Assembly: GCA_038211295.1 (NCBI GenBank)
Contig: JBBQVS010000019.1
Span: 1-52,728 of the forward strand
Length of the DNA stretch: 52,728 nt
Origin: JBBQVS01 sp038211295
Lineage (GTDB): Bacteria > Chloroflexota > Ktedonobacteria > Ktedonobacterales > Ktedonobacteraceae
Direction: 5' to 3'
Positions 41,755-49,567 of the stretch are shown here, in pieces. The position numbers and the translations under genes were made by a program. Position 1 is the stretch's first letter. The number at the start of each line of letters is the position of its first letter. The notes beneath the pieces are model-generated. The model saw nothing but the letters and a program-made list of their open reading frames with translations, searched no databases and was not told the DNA's origin.

Positions 41755-44181
41755 CTAGGGAAGAATTTTGTAGTGCAGGGATGCTGCGGGAGCCATTGCG
41801 ATAACGTCGCCATTGGTTAGTGTCAGGCGTTCGACGCGATGGCCTTGATAGATCAGACCGTTTACGCTGTCCACGTCCTCGATCACCCATTCGCCATTTT
41901 CCTGCCGTATCTTCGCGTGGAGTCGCGAGACACGTTTATTGTCAACGCGGATATGGTTGCTGGAAAGTCGTCCAACGGTAAGGACGGGCTGGTTGAGTTG
42001 ACGCTTTTCAACGATGCGTCCGTCTATTTCCACGAACACATAGGAGTTGTGGGCAAGCTGATCGGGCTGCATGTTCGCGCTTTGCCCGTTACGCGGTAAC
42101 ACCGGGGCGGATACTTGTCGCGCTGGCATTCGGTTTTGGGGTACTGATGGTAGTGCTTGTCTCTGCTGTAATTGTACGGGTGGAATGTTCACAAAAGCCG
42201 AACGAATAATCGACTTGTCGCCGACGCGTTCGAGATTGTAACGGTTTTGTTCTTCGAGCAGGCCCGCGAAGACGCCGCCACGCTGCTTGAGTTCTTTGTA
42301 CGACCCCTGTTCTGCGATATGCCCGTCTTTGAGGACAACAATCTCATCGACATTGCCAAGCGTGCTGAGACGATGTGAGATTACCAGCACGGTGCGCCCC
42401 ACAATCAGTTTATCTAACGCGTGCATTACCTCTACCTCGGCCTCTACGTCCAGCGCGGCTGTCGGCTCATCGAGAATAAGAATAGGAGCGTCGCGCAAGA
42501 TTGCCCGCGCGATGGCGAAGCGTTGTCGCTGTCCACCGGAGAAATTTTTGCCCTGTTCGCGTACCGTTGTCTCGTAGCCATCTGGCAATTGTATGATGGT
42601 GTCGTGAATGTGAGCTTGCTGGGCCGCCGCGATAATCTCTCCCTCGGTTGCGCCCGGCTTGCCGATGGTGATGTTGTCGCGAATAGTCCCTTCAAAGAGT
42701 ACGGAGTCCTGTAGCACCATGCTGATATTTTTTCGCAGAATGTGTAGAGGATACATCCGATTATCGACGCCATCGACCATGACCGATCCCTGTTGTATTT
42801 CGTAAAAGTGTGGTATGAGCTTGACGAGAGAGGTTTTGCCGCCACCTGAGAGGCCAACAAGCCCGATTTTGCGCCCTGCCGGAATATGCAGGTTGATGCC
42901 CTTGAGAATGGGCGTTGTGGGAGTGTAGCCAAAGACAACGTTGTTGAATGTGATCTCGCCTCGTAACCGTTCCGGCCCATGATAGGGCGTCTGCGGTTCT
43001 ACGACTTCGGGTGCTTGATCGAGTACCTCCTGAATACGTTCCGCCCCCGACGAGCCACTACTGGCGAGGTTGGCAAGCTTGGAGAGGTCACGCATCGGCT
43101 GATAGAGCAGCTTCAGGAATGTGAGAAACAGGATTAGCGTGCCGATATCCACGCTTTCCGCGCCGATGGTAAAGAAGCCGATGGTGAAGTTGTTGCCGGA
43201 GGCGACGTATCCACCCACACCCACAACGATGGCGGTTCCAAGAATAACGAAAATGGTTACAAGCGGCGTGAATTGGGCTTGTAGGCCACCCGCGCGTAGT
43301 CCCGCTTTGCGGTGGCTATCGACGTACCCGCCAAAGCGCAATGCCTCGCGTTCCTCGCGGGTGAACGCTTTAATCACAGTAAGAGCGTTGATATCCTCGG
43401 TTGCAACATCGGACACCTGACCCGCTGCCTTCGCCGCCCTCTTTGCGGCACTCTTAATATTTTTTGTATAGCCAAGCACAATCATAAAGAGCGCGGGGGC
43501 GATGGCAAGCGAGATGAGCGTGTAAGGTGGACTGATAAAGAGCATAATTGCGGTGACGCCAAACAGAGTGAGGACTCCAGCAAGCAAGTCTACCAGACCA
43601 TCGGTGACGAGCTTTTCGATGTCGGTAATATTGCCCGTAATACGCTGCACGAGATCGCCTTTTTTCTGCTTGCCATGCCAGTCGAGCGAGAGGCGTTGCA
43701 GATGGTCGAACAGTTGGGCGCGTAAGCGTGCGGTAAGACTTTGCGCGATATAGGAGGCGAAAAAGAGGTCAAGATACGCAAGGCCCGCGCTGATGAACCC
43801 GAAGATAATCAGCATCAGCACAGAGAAGACCACGACACCGATAACGCTATGATGTGTGAGGACGGGATGAGCTGCTGCATACAGGTCAGTCTGTGAAACG
43901 GGACACTGTGAGGTTGGCGGTGGAATAACTTGACCCGTTGCGGGATCACGCAGCGAAGGGTCGAGTGTTGGCGTGTCGAAGAGGTCGAGAATGTGCCACT
44001 TGTCGAGAATCGGAAACGTGCAAGCGGGGTCTGAGCCGGGATTATTGATTTTGCTGGGAATAAACTTGAGTGGAAAGGCCGTCATGATATCGCTGCCAAC
44101 CTGTGTGATTGTGACCAGAATGGCAAGCACCACGAGAAAACGGTAGCCTTTGAGATTGCGATACAGAAATTTGAATAACAT
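41755..44181 (-). CDS. ABC exporter (TMD-NBD) with C-terminal FHA domain
   Basis: An 808-residue fusion. Residues 1-370 hold the six-helix exporter TMD, with an unusually long Cys-containing loop after helix 1 (NPGSDPACTF to TSQCPVS). The NBD follows: Walker A GLVGLSGGGKTSLVKL near 444, signature NFSGGQRQRFAIARAIL near 553, Walker B ILILDEPTAALD, H-loop LVISHRLSTL. After a Pro/Gln-rich linker, residues 715-805 are a complete FHA domain: VGRLSSNHIRVDNKRVSRLH with Gly-Arg, Ser-x-x-His and then DVDSVNGLIYQG. FHA domains bind phosphothreonine proteins, so export may be gated by a Ser/Thr kinase. It starts 11 bases after the APH-like kinase gene. Confidence 0.9.
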   Translation of the reverse strand: MLFKFLYRNLKGYRFLVVLAILVTITQVGSDIMTAFPLKFIPSKINNPGSDPACTFPILDKWHILDLFDTPTLDPSLRDPATGQVIPPPTSQCPVSQTDLYAAAHPVLTHHSVIGVVVFSVLMLIIFGFISAGLAYLDLFFASYIAQSLTARLRAQLFDHLQRLSLDWHGKQKKGDLVQRITGNITDIEKLVTDGLVDLLAGVLTLFGVTAIMLFISPPYTLISLAIAPALFMIVLGYTKNIKSAAKRAAKAAGQVSDVATEDINALTVIKAFTREEREALRFGGYVDSHRKAGLRAGGLQAQFTPLVTIFVILGTAIVVGVGGYVASGNNFTIGFFTIGAESVDIGTLILFLTFLKLLYQPMRDLSKLANLASSGSSGAERIQEVLDQAPEVVEPQTPYHGPERLRGEITFNNVVFGYTPTTPILKGINLHIPAGRKIGLVGLSGGGKTSLVKLIPHFYEIQQGSVMVDGVDNRMYPLHILRKNISMVLQDSVLFEGTIRDNITIGKPGATEGEIIAAAQQAHIHDTIIQLPDGYETTVREQGKNFSGGQRQRFAIARAILRDAPILILDEPTAALDVEAEVEVMHALDKLIVGRTVLVISHRLSTLGNVDEIVVLKDGHIAEQGSYKELKQRGGVFAGLLEEQNRYNLERVGDKSIIRSAFVNIPPVQLQQRQALPSVPQNRMPARQVSAPVLPRNGQSANMQPDQLAHNSYVFVEIDGRIVEKRQLNQPVLTVGRLSSNHIRVDNKRVSRLHAKIRQENGEWVIEDVDSVNGLIYQGHRVERLTLTNGDVIAMAPAASLHYKILP

Positions 44182-44192
44182 CCTGTCCTCCT

Positions 44193-45707
44193 CTATGCAT
44201 CAACCAGACATATGGTGATTTCTTTGAGCATTGCGCCGAGTTCCTGTGGTCGTGGGCTGTTCAAACGATTGACGCGCCGTGTGGCGATTTTAAAGAGGAG
44301 CGCGGCTTCGTACAAACTCGCGCGTTGTATAATCCCCTCGATACACGCAGGTGCCTGTGAAAGCGCAAGCATGGCCTGCCGATAGGTGTCAACAAATACG
44401 CCTGAGGCCGCCTCGAACCAGGAACGCATTCCAGCACGACCATACCAGAGGTCGCTTGGACGAAGATAGGCGAGAAAGTAGCCAACATCGAGGGCGGCAT
44501 CCGCCAGACAAAAGCCATCGAAATCCACCACAAAGACGCGCTGACTGTGGAAGAGCAACTGACTTGCTTTGAAGCCACCATGCGCGGGCCGATAGGCGTC
44601 GGGTTGTTGTGCTTCTAATGCGATGATGAGCCGATGGGCAAGCGTTTCAATTGCTGCCGCGTGGTTAGGATTAGCCGCCGCGATACGCTGAGTTCGTTCC
44701 CGCACGCGTGTTGCCTCTTTCGCACCCGTGCGCGGTGTTGTTTTCGCCGGACGCACGCTGCTAGTGTGTAAATGAGCTAGCGCACGAGCGGTCAGGCGTA
44801 GTTCGTCCACAGGAACGACGACGTGTGCAACTTCGCCACCACGCCCGTAGAGCAGGCGCGGGCGTAGCGCGTTACCACCGGAGACAAGCGATGCGCCCAC
44901 GTCTTTTGGGCGTATCGCTTGGTTCAGGGTGATGCCAAGCGGTACATTGATCCCCAGTGGTCGCGGAAGAAAAGGGAGTTTTTGGATGAAATCAAAGACC
45001 ACCTGTGCAACGTTGTGTTCTTGCCGCGTTAATTGTTCTTGATACAACGCCTGCTGTACTGCTTGTACTTGCTGCGCCTGTTGTGGGTCGGCATATACTT
45101 TGCCAAAGAGTGTGACATGATGTTTTGAAAGAAGAAACGACTCGTTTTGCTCTAACGTGAGTTCATAACGAATAACGCAGCGACTCGCGGGTTTGTAGCG
45201 GACAGGAGTAGCCTGTACTGCTGTGAGTCGCCAGCATATATTGCCCAGTTGCAGGTGCGCGGCCTTTTCTATCTCTTGCCAGAGAGTGCTATCTTGTACC
45301 ACATCGCAACACGCCGTGAGCGCGGGTAAGGTGTGGTCGGCGGGAAACGTTTGTAGCGCGAGTCCCAGTGTTGGGACATGGAGCACGCCCGAAGGAAGTT
45401 GTGTACAGGGCGCATCCTGTACCTGCTGCGTGTCAAAAAGGATACGTGAGCCATGTAACGCGCGTTCATCAAGTGTCAGGCTCACAGTATTGCTGGGTGC
45501 GTGTTGCCGCTTGTTGGTAGCCGTGACGGTGTAGATAATTGCCAGGCCGCGTTCGGGCTTACGGCGTAGGTAGCGTATAAAGAATGCCGCGTGTTTGTTA
45601 GGCTCTTCTTGTAATGGCGTGTTTGTGTGCGCGAAAAGGCGACGCGCAATTGCGGGTAGCTCTGAAATGGTGAGGCTCCTATCCGTATTCGTATGCTCTT
45701 GACTCAT
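44193..45707 (-). CDS. APH/choline-kinase-fold phosphotransferase-like protein with altered catalytic motif
   Basis: A 504-residue protein. The C-terminal half is an APH-fold kinase: PAHGGFKASQLLF near residue 372 is at the catalytic-loop place (family H-G-D-x-x-x-x-N), and VVDFDGFCLADAALDVGYFL near 393 is the metal-binding D-x-D segment followed by the usual A-x-x-D. In the catalytic loop the Asp is Gly and the Asn is Gln, so activity is doubtful or uses a variant mechanism. The first 200 residues are beta-rich and not recognised. AAGGAG precedes the ATG. It lies between an ATP-grasp gene and the ABC-FHA gene, 33 and 11 bases away. Confidence 0.75.
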   Translation of the reverse strand: MSQEHTNTDRSLTISELPAIARRLFAHTNTPLQEEPNKHAAFFIRYLRRKPERGLAIIYTVTATNKRQHAPSNTVSLTLDERALHGSRILFDTQQVQDAPCTQLPSGVLHVPTLGLALQTFPADHTLPALTACCDVVQDSTLWQEIEKAAHLQLGNICWRLTAVQATPVRYKPASRCVIRYELTLEQNESFLLSKHHVTLFGKVYADPQQAQQVQAVQQALYQEQLTRQEHNVAQVVFDFIQKLPFLPRPLGINVPLGITLNQAIRPKDVGASLVSGGNALRPRLLYGRGGEVAHVVVPVDELRLTARALAHLHTSSVRPAKTTPRTGAKEATRVRERTQRIAAANPNHAAAIETLAHRLIIALEAQQPDAYRPAHGGFKASQLLFHSQRVFVVDFDGFCLADAALDVGYFLAYLRPSDLWYGRAGMRSWFEAASGVFVDTYRQAMLALSQAPACIEGIIQRASLYEAALLFKIATRRVNRLNSPRPQELGAMLKEITICLVDA

Positions 45708-45740
45708 AGTTTTCTCCTTCTGCGGCTGTGTTGCTTCCTC

Positions 45741-46601
45741 TTAACGTGAGCTGTACTGGCGTGCTTTGCGTGTCAAAGAGACCTTTCGTGTTCTCTGGGC
45801 ATCTTTCGCGGCGTGAAGAATATATTCCGAGATACGCATAACCGCGCGGGGGACGCGTCCAAAGCTGGGAAAGTCATTGATATCTAAAATCGCGAGTCCC
45901 TGTGGAGTCTCAACAACATCGATGCCATAGATATCAAGGCCGAAAAGCTTGCCGACGCGCAGCGCAAGCTTGCGTAACTCTGGTGTCAGGGGAATAAAGA
46001 TTTCTTTGATTTCGTCATGAAGGGGTGATTTCTTGGCGATGGCGGCGTAGACTTCCGTCCCCGTCACATATATTTTGATGTCGAAGCCGGTATTTTCCGC
46101 GTAGCGTTGCGCGAGAAAGAAGCTCGCGCCCGCCTCCGCGATTTCCAGAGCCGCCAGATCGTCGGGACTATTGAGGCGATAGATACCTCGGCACGAACTG
46201 CCATTGCTTGGTTTGATGACAAGTGGGTAGTCTTCGGGAGGAACCTGTGAGAGCAGGCGTGGGTGAGCGACAAAGTACGTTGGTGGAATCGGCAGGCCAT
46301 GTGCGCGTCCGAAAGCTGCTGCAACCGCCTTATCGCGCACGCGCTCAATTGCGCGTGAGTTGTTGATTGTTGGAATGCCCGCCGCCTCTGCTGCCGCGAG
46401 AATACTCATGCCGGGGCCACTGGCAAGCGATTTCAAGACATAAGCGTCATAGCCGTGTAGGGCGAGATCGGATAGGCAAGTAACAGTCGCATGGGGTTCC
46501 AGAATATCGATTGTATGGCCCCATTGCAGTAATTGATCGGCGATGACAAGTGGCATCGGATCATCACGGTATTGTTCTTCAACAATAAAGCAGAAACGCA
46601 T
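45741..46601 (-). CDS. RimK-type ATP-grasp ligase-like protein (third of three)
   Basis: A 286-residue paralogue of the protein at 39062. Landmarks: MRFCFIVEEQYRDDPMPLVI, RDKAVAAAFGRAHGLPIP, PLVIKPSNGSSCRGIYRLNS, FLAQRYAENTGFDIKIYVTG, and LDINDFPSFGRVPRAVMRIS with Asp and Asn as metal ligands. It heads a three-gene unit with the APH-like kinase and the ABC-FHA exporter. GAGGGGAAAACT is directly before the ATG, and a promoter lies upstream. Such enzymes activate a carboxylate as acyl-phosphate and join it to an amine, or phosphorylate inositol phosphates. The tail ends in a basic Ser/Arg stretch. Confidence 0.85.
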   Translation of the reverse strand: MRFCFIVEEQYRDDPMPLVIADQLLQWGHTIDILEPHATVTCLSDLALHGYDAYVLKSLASGPGMSILAAAEAAGIPTINNSRAIERVRDKAVAAAFGRAHGLPIPPTYFVAHPRLLSQVPPEDYPLVIKPSNGSSCRGIYRLNSPDDLAALEIAEAGASFFLAQRYAENTGFDIKIYVTGTEVYAAIAKKSPLHDEIKEIFIPLTPELRKLALRVGKLFGLDIYGIDVVETPQGLAILDINDFPSFGRVPRAVMRISEYILHAAKDAQRTRKVSLTRKARQYSSR

Positions 46602-47018
46602 AGTTTTCCCCTCTTTGTGTAGTATCTACGTAGACGTGCTATATCACAAAAAATGGGGGGAAGAATTTGTGACGCAAAAAGATAAGGAGAGAGGGGAGCG
46701 TATGTTGTGCCAGTACGATTTTGTTGTAAACGAAGGAAGTCCGCTAGCGGTTTGCGTTTGTGTAGTTTCCACGAGTCCAAGCACAGGACTGCTCAATAAC
46801 ACATTCTTTCATGTCCGTTCAGTTTAGCGGGTCCCGTTTTGGCTAATACTGACGCAAACGTAAAAATTACGACTGTCACAGGCACGTCTGTACCTCTTTG
46901 TAGTGCTTATTTGCGGCTCATCAAGCCATGTGCCATACTGGAAACAAATGCAAGAGTAGCATCGCAGTTGCGAGGCTTCTGCAAGCTGTTTTTCGGCTCT
47001 GCCGCAAAGGAAGCGAGA
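46602..47018. other. Intergenic region between the ATP-grasp operon and the winged-helix gene
   Basis: 417 bases. The first 50 hold the operon promoter. Open frames cross the rest but carry no recognisable protein and no ribosome site; one lies upstream of, and in frame with, the winged-helix gene at 46839-47018. I see no RNA gene or repeat. Confidence 0.35.
46621..46649 (-). promoter_or_regulatory. Promoter of the ATP-grasp / kinase / ABC-FHA operon
   Basis: On the minus strand TTGTGA (46644-46649), exact 17-base spacer, GATACT (46621-46626), 20 bases before the ATG at 46601. TCTACGTAGA (46625-46634), a 10-base palindrome, overlaps the -10 box and could be an operator. Confidence 0.5.
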
Positions 47019-47312
47019 ATGTCAAAGCCCGCATGGACCTTTTTAACCAATCATGCTCAGGTGTTTCTGTGCGTTGCTCAGAATGACCACTGCACCGCGC
47101 GTGAAATCGCCAGCATCGTTGGTATCACCGAGCGGGCAGTGCAGCGTATCCTCACTGACCTTGAAAGCGACGGTTATATTCAGCGTATCCGCGATGGTCG
47201 CAACAATCATTACCACATCTCGCTCGACATGCCCCTGCGCCATCCTGCTCAGCAAGGACAACCTGTGCGTGACCTACTGGCACAGTTGCTCAGCGAACGG
47301 CAACGAGACTAA
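47019..47312 (+). CDS. Small winged-helix (MarR/ArsR-like) DNA-binding protein
   Basis: A 97-residue protein. FLTNHAQVFLCVAQNDHCTA is helix 1 and turn, REIASIVGITERAVQRILTD is a canonical helix-turn-helix, and LESDGYIQRIRDGRNNHYHI is the wing (G-Y-I-x-R-x-R-x-G-R-x-N-x-Y). The size and wing match helix_turn_helix MarR-like regulators that lack a ligand domain. AAGGA eight bases before this ATG decides the start against the longer frame. It lies just upstream of icd, on the same strand, and ends 31 bases before that promoter's -35 box, so it could regulate it (inference). Confidence 0.82.
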   Translation: MSKPAWTFLTNHAQVFLCVAQNDHCTAREIASIVGITERAVQRILTDLESDGYIQRIRDGRNNHYHISLDMPLRHPAQQGQPVRDLLAQLLSERQRD

Positions 47313-47343
47313 CGCCTCAACATTGCCTCGCTTTTTTCATCTC

Positions 47344-47374
47344 TTGACACACGACATATATGTCGTGTTATAAT
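47344..47374 (+). promoter_or_regulatory. icd promoter with a 20-bp palindrome in a 19-base spacer
   Basis: TTGACA (47344-47349) and TATAAT (47369-47374) are both exact consensus boxes, 19 bases apart rather than 17. Between them lies ACACGACATATATGTCGTGT (47349-47368), a perfect palindrome. A long spacer with dyad symmetry is the arrangement of MerR-type activated promoters; a repressor site is the other option. Confidence 0.75.
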
Positions 47375-47457
47375 AGTCGCGAATGATATTTCTTTTTGAG
47401 GCAGAAACGCGCGAGTGCGTTTTGTCTCATTACGCACATGCAGAATTGGGAGCATAC

Positions 47458-48939
47458 ATGACTATGAGTGATGCACTTTCTTCCGCTCACGCGCGTCTCG
47501 TGACCGTTATCCCTGGCGACGGTATTGGGCCAGAAGTGGTGCGTGCCACGCAGCGCGTAATCGAAGCTACAGGTGTCCCCATTGAATGGGAAGAGCGCGA
47601 AGCCGGTATGAGCGTTTTTCGCCGAGGTCTGACCTCTGGCGTTCCACAAGAGACAATCGCGTCCATTACAAAAACGCGTGTGGTTCTCAAGGGGCCGCTT
47701 GAGACGCCAGTGGGGTTTGGCGAGAAAAGTGCCAACGTTACCTTGCGTAAACTCTTTGAGACCTATGGCAACATTCGTCCCGTGCGCGAGTTTCCCGGTG
47801 TACACACGCCCTTCAGTGGGCGCGGGGTCGATCTGGTGGTGGTGCGCGAGAATGTTGAAGACCTCTATGCTGGTATCGAGCATATGCAGACGCCAACCGT
47901 CGCGCAATGTTTGAAGCTGATTTCCCGTAAAGGCTGCGAGAAAATCGCGCGTTTAGCTTTTGAGGTTGCACGCGCTGATGGGCGCAAGAATGTCCATTGT
48001 GTCACCAAATCCAATATCATGAAGCTCACTGAGGGGTTACTGAAACGTACCTTTGAAGAGGTCGCGCGTGAGTACCCCGATATTCAGGCGCATCATCTGA
48101 TTGTTGATAACTGTGCTCACCAGTTGGTGCGACGCCCGGAGATGTTTGAGGTTATTGTCACCACCAACATGAATGGCGACATTCTCAGCGACCTCACCTC
48201 TGGCCTGATTGGTGGTCTTGGCTTCGCCCCTTCCGCCAATCTTGGAAGCGAGGTGGCGATCTTCGAGGCTGTGCATGGCTCCGCTCCCAAATATGCTGGC
48301 AAAAATGTGGCCAACCCAACCGCGCTCATTCTTACAGGGGCGATGATGTTGCGCTCTCTGGGTCACATTCACGAGGCCACCGAGATCGAACATGCCGTGC
48401 TTGTTACGCTCGAAGCGGGTATCCAGACGCGTGATATCGCGGAAGAGGCGAAGGCGGTTTCGACCAGTGCTTATACCGATGCCATTATCGCGAATCTAGG
48501 AAAACATACCGAAAAAGGGTATGTGCGCGACTATAAGCCCATTATTATTCCAGCGATGCCGATAGCTCCTGCTCCGGTGAAGAGTCGGCGTGATATTGGG
48601 GCCGACATCTTTGTCGAGGCGGCCCTTTCGCCCGAAGAACTGGGTCATAGCCTTGAGCATCTGGTTGAAGGGTTGCCCATTCACCTCAAGATGATCTCGA
48701 ATCGCGGCACAAAAGTGTATCCGCCAACGGGTGCAATGACTGATTGCATTGACCACTGGCGTTGTCGCTTTATCTTCGACGATGCCGCATCCGATATGCA
48801 GCACAACGAACTGCTTTTTACAGTGATGAAACGCATCACCTCTCAGTATCGCTGGATGCATGTTGAGAAACTACCTGAATTTGACGGGCAACCCGGCTTC
48901 ACCCGCGCACAGGGTGAAGACGACAAAATGCCCGCTTAA
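47458..48939 (+). CDS. icd: Isocitrate dehydrogenase with C-terminal extension
   Basis: A 493-residue beta-decarboxylating dehydrogenase. VTVIPGDGIGPEVVRATQRV is the N-terminal strand and loop; GGVPQETIASITKTRVVLKG-like SGVPQETIASITKTRVVLKG and the R-x-x-x-x-x-Y-x-N-I-R-P motif (LRKLFETYGNIRPVREFPG) bind the substrate; DLVVVRENVEDLYAGIEHM and the metal-binding NMNGDILSDLTSGLIGGLGF follow; AVHGSAPKYAGKNVANPTAL is the cofactor loop. About 150 C-terminal residues (RRDIGADIFVEAALSPEELG and on) go beyond the 330-residue core, as in Thermus-type and alphaproteobacterial-like ICDH of about 480-500 residues. It catalyses isocitrate to 2-oxoglutarate. GGGAG seven bases before this ATG fixes the start; an earlier in-frame ATG is at the transcription start. 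Confidence 0.92.
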   Translation: MTMSDALSSAHARLVTVIPGDGIGPEVVRATQRVIEATGVPIEWEEREAGMSVFRRGLTSGVPQETIASITKTRVVLKGPLETPVGFGEKSANVTLRKLFETYGNIRPVREFPGVHTPFSGRGVDLVVVRENVEDLYAGIEHMQTPTVAQCLKLISRKGCEKIARLAFEVARADGRKNVHCVTKSNIMKLTEGLLKRTFEEVAREYPDIQAHHLIVDNCAHQLVRRPEMFEVIVTTNMNGDILSDLTSGLIGGLGFAPSANLGSEVAIFEAVHGSAPKYAGKNVANPTALILTGAMMLRSLGHIHEATEIEHAVLVTLEAGIQTRDIAEEAKAVSTSAYTDAIIANLGKHTEKGYVRDYKPIIIPAMPIAPAPVKSRRDIGADIFVEAALSPEELGHSLEHLVEGLPIHLKMISNRGTKVYPPTGAMTDCIDHWRCRFIFDDAASDMQHNELLFTVMKRITSQYRWMHVEKLPEFDGQPGFTRAQGEDDKMPA

Positions 48940-48955
48940 TCACCTTTCTTATTAA

Positions 48956-48998
48956 GAGAGATGCCGCCATCATAACTCTGTGATGAACGGTATCTCTC
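48956..48998 (+). terminator. Hairpin downstream of icd
   Basis: GAGAGATGCCG / CGGTATCTCTC, one G-U pair, with an inner CATCA / TGATG stem in the loop. It begins 16 bases past the icd stop. No T-run follows, so termination is likely but not certain. Confidence 0.6.
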
Positions 48999-49057
48999 AC
49001 AAAACTTGTGCTGTATCGAAGCATACTATTGTTTAGAAGAGAAGAAAGGACTATCTG

Positions 49058-49564
49058 ATGCCTACATTGTCACAGACACAAAACCCTGTTCAAGCCCCCG
49101 CATCGCTGCACATCTTGAGTGGTTTTTCGGTTGGGGAAACGGCACTTGTTGACTACTGGCGTGAGCAGGTTGAGACAGTGAAACGCGATGCCGTGCCATT
49201 TCAGGTTCTTTCTTCCTCTCTTATTCCATCTATTTTGCTTGATGTAAGGAAGCATTCACTTCCGTCCACCTTGTTTGACGCGACCAGTAGCGGTCTTGAA
49301 CTGTGGGCCGACTGGTGTACCTTTATGACGCCTGAGTTGGACATAAGCGACACATTCTTGTTTCTCAGTATCTATAACCGCCAGCGTTGTCGGTTCGTCC
49401 TGCGCTTTCAACATCACCAGCATATTCCGTTACTGGAAGCAATCGAGCAGACGCGCCAGTTGAAGCTTACTCTCTCGTCTTATGAGTATAGTGTCCCTTT
49501 CTACAACTCTGAACTTCCTGTTCATCTGAAAAAAATTCATACTGTGTTTCGTCAGGCAATGTAG
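49058..49564 (+). CDS. Protein of unknown function next to DUF6671
   Basis: A 168-residue soluble protein with no signal peptide or membrane segment. SFSVGETALVDYWREQVETV-like start (GFSVGETALVDYWREQVETV), then a mixed beta region with ELWADWCTFMTPELDISDTF, LFLSIYNRQRCRFVLRFQ and a C-terminal part that ends HLKKIHTVFRQAM. I do not recognise the fold. AAAGGA before the ATG supports the start. Its stop lies three bases before the ATG of the DUF6671 gene, which has no good ribosome site of its own, so the second gene is probably translated by coupling. Confidence 0.6.
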   Translation: MPTLSQTQNPVQAPASLHILSGFSVGETALVDYWREQVETVKRDAVPFQVLSSSLIPSILLDVRKHSLPSTLFDATSSGLELWADWCTFMTPELDISDTFLFLSIYNRQRCRFVLRFQHHQHIPLLEAIEQTRQLKLTLSSYEYSVPFYNSELPVHLKKIHTVFRQAM

Positions 49565-49567
49565 ACG

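Noticed and set aside
46839..47018. N-terminal 60-residue extension of the winged-helix protein
   Set aside because: Not homologous in pattern, and a good ribosome site precedes the inner ATG at 47019.
47383..47457. Earlier ATG for isocitrate dehydrogenase
   Set aside because: It lies nine bases after the -10 box, so at the transcription start, and GGGAG precedes the ATG at 47458.
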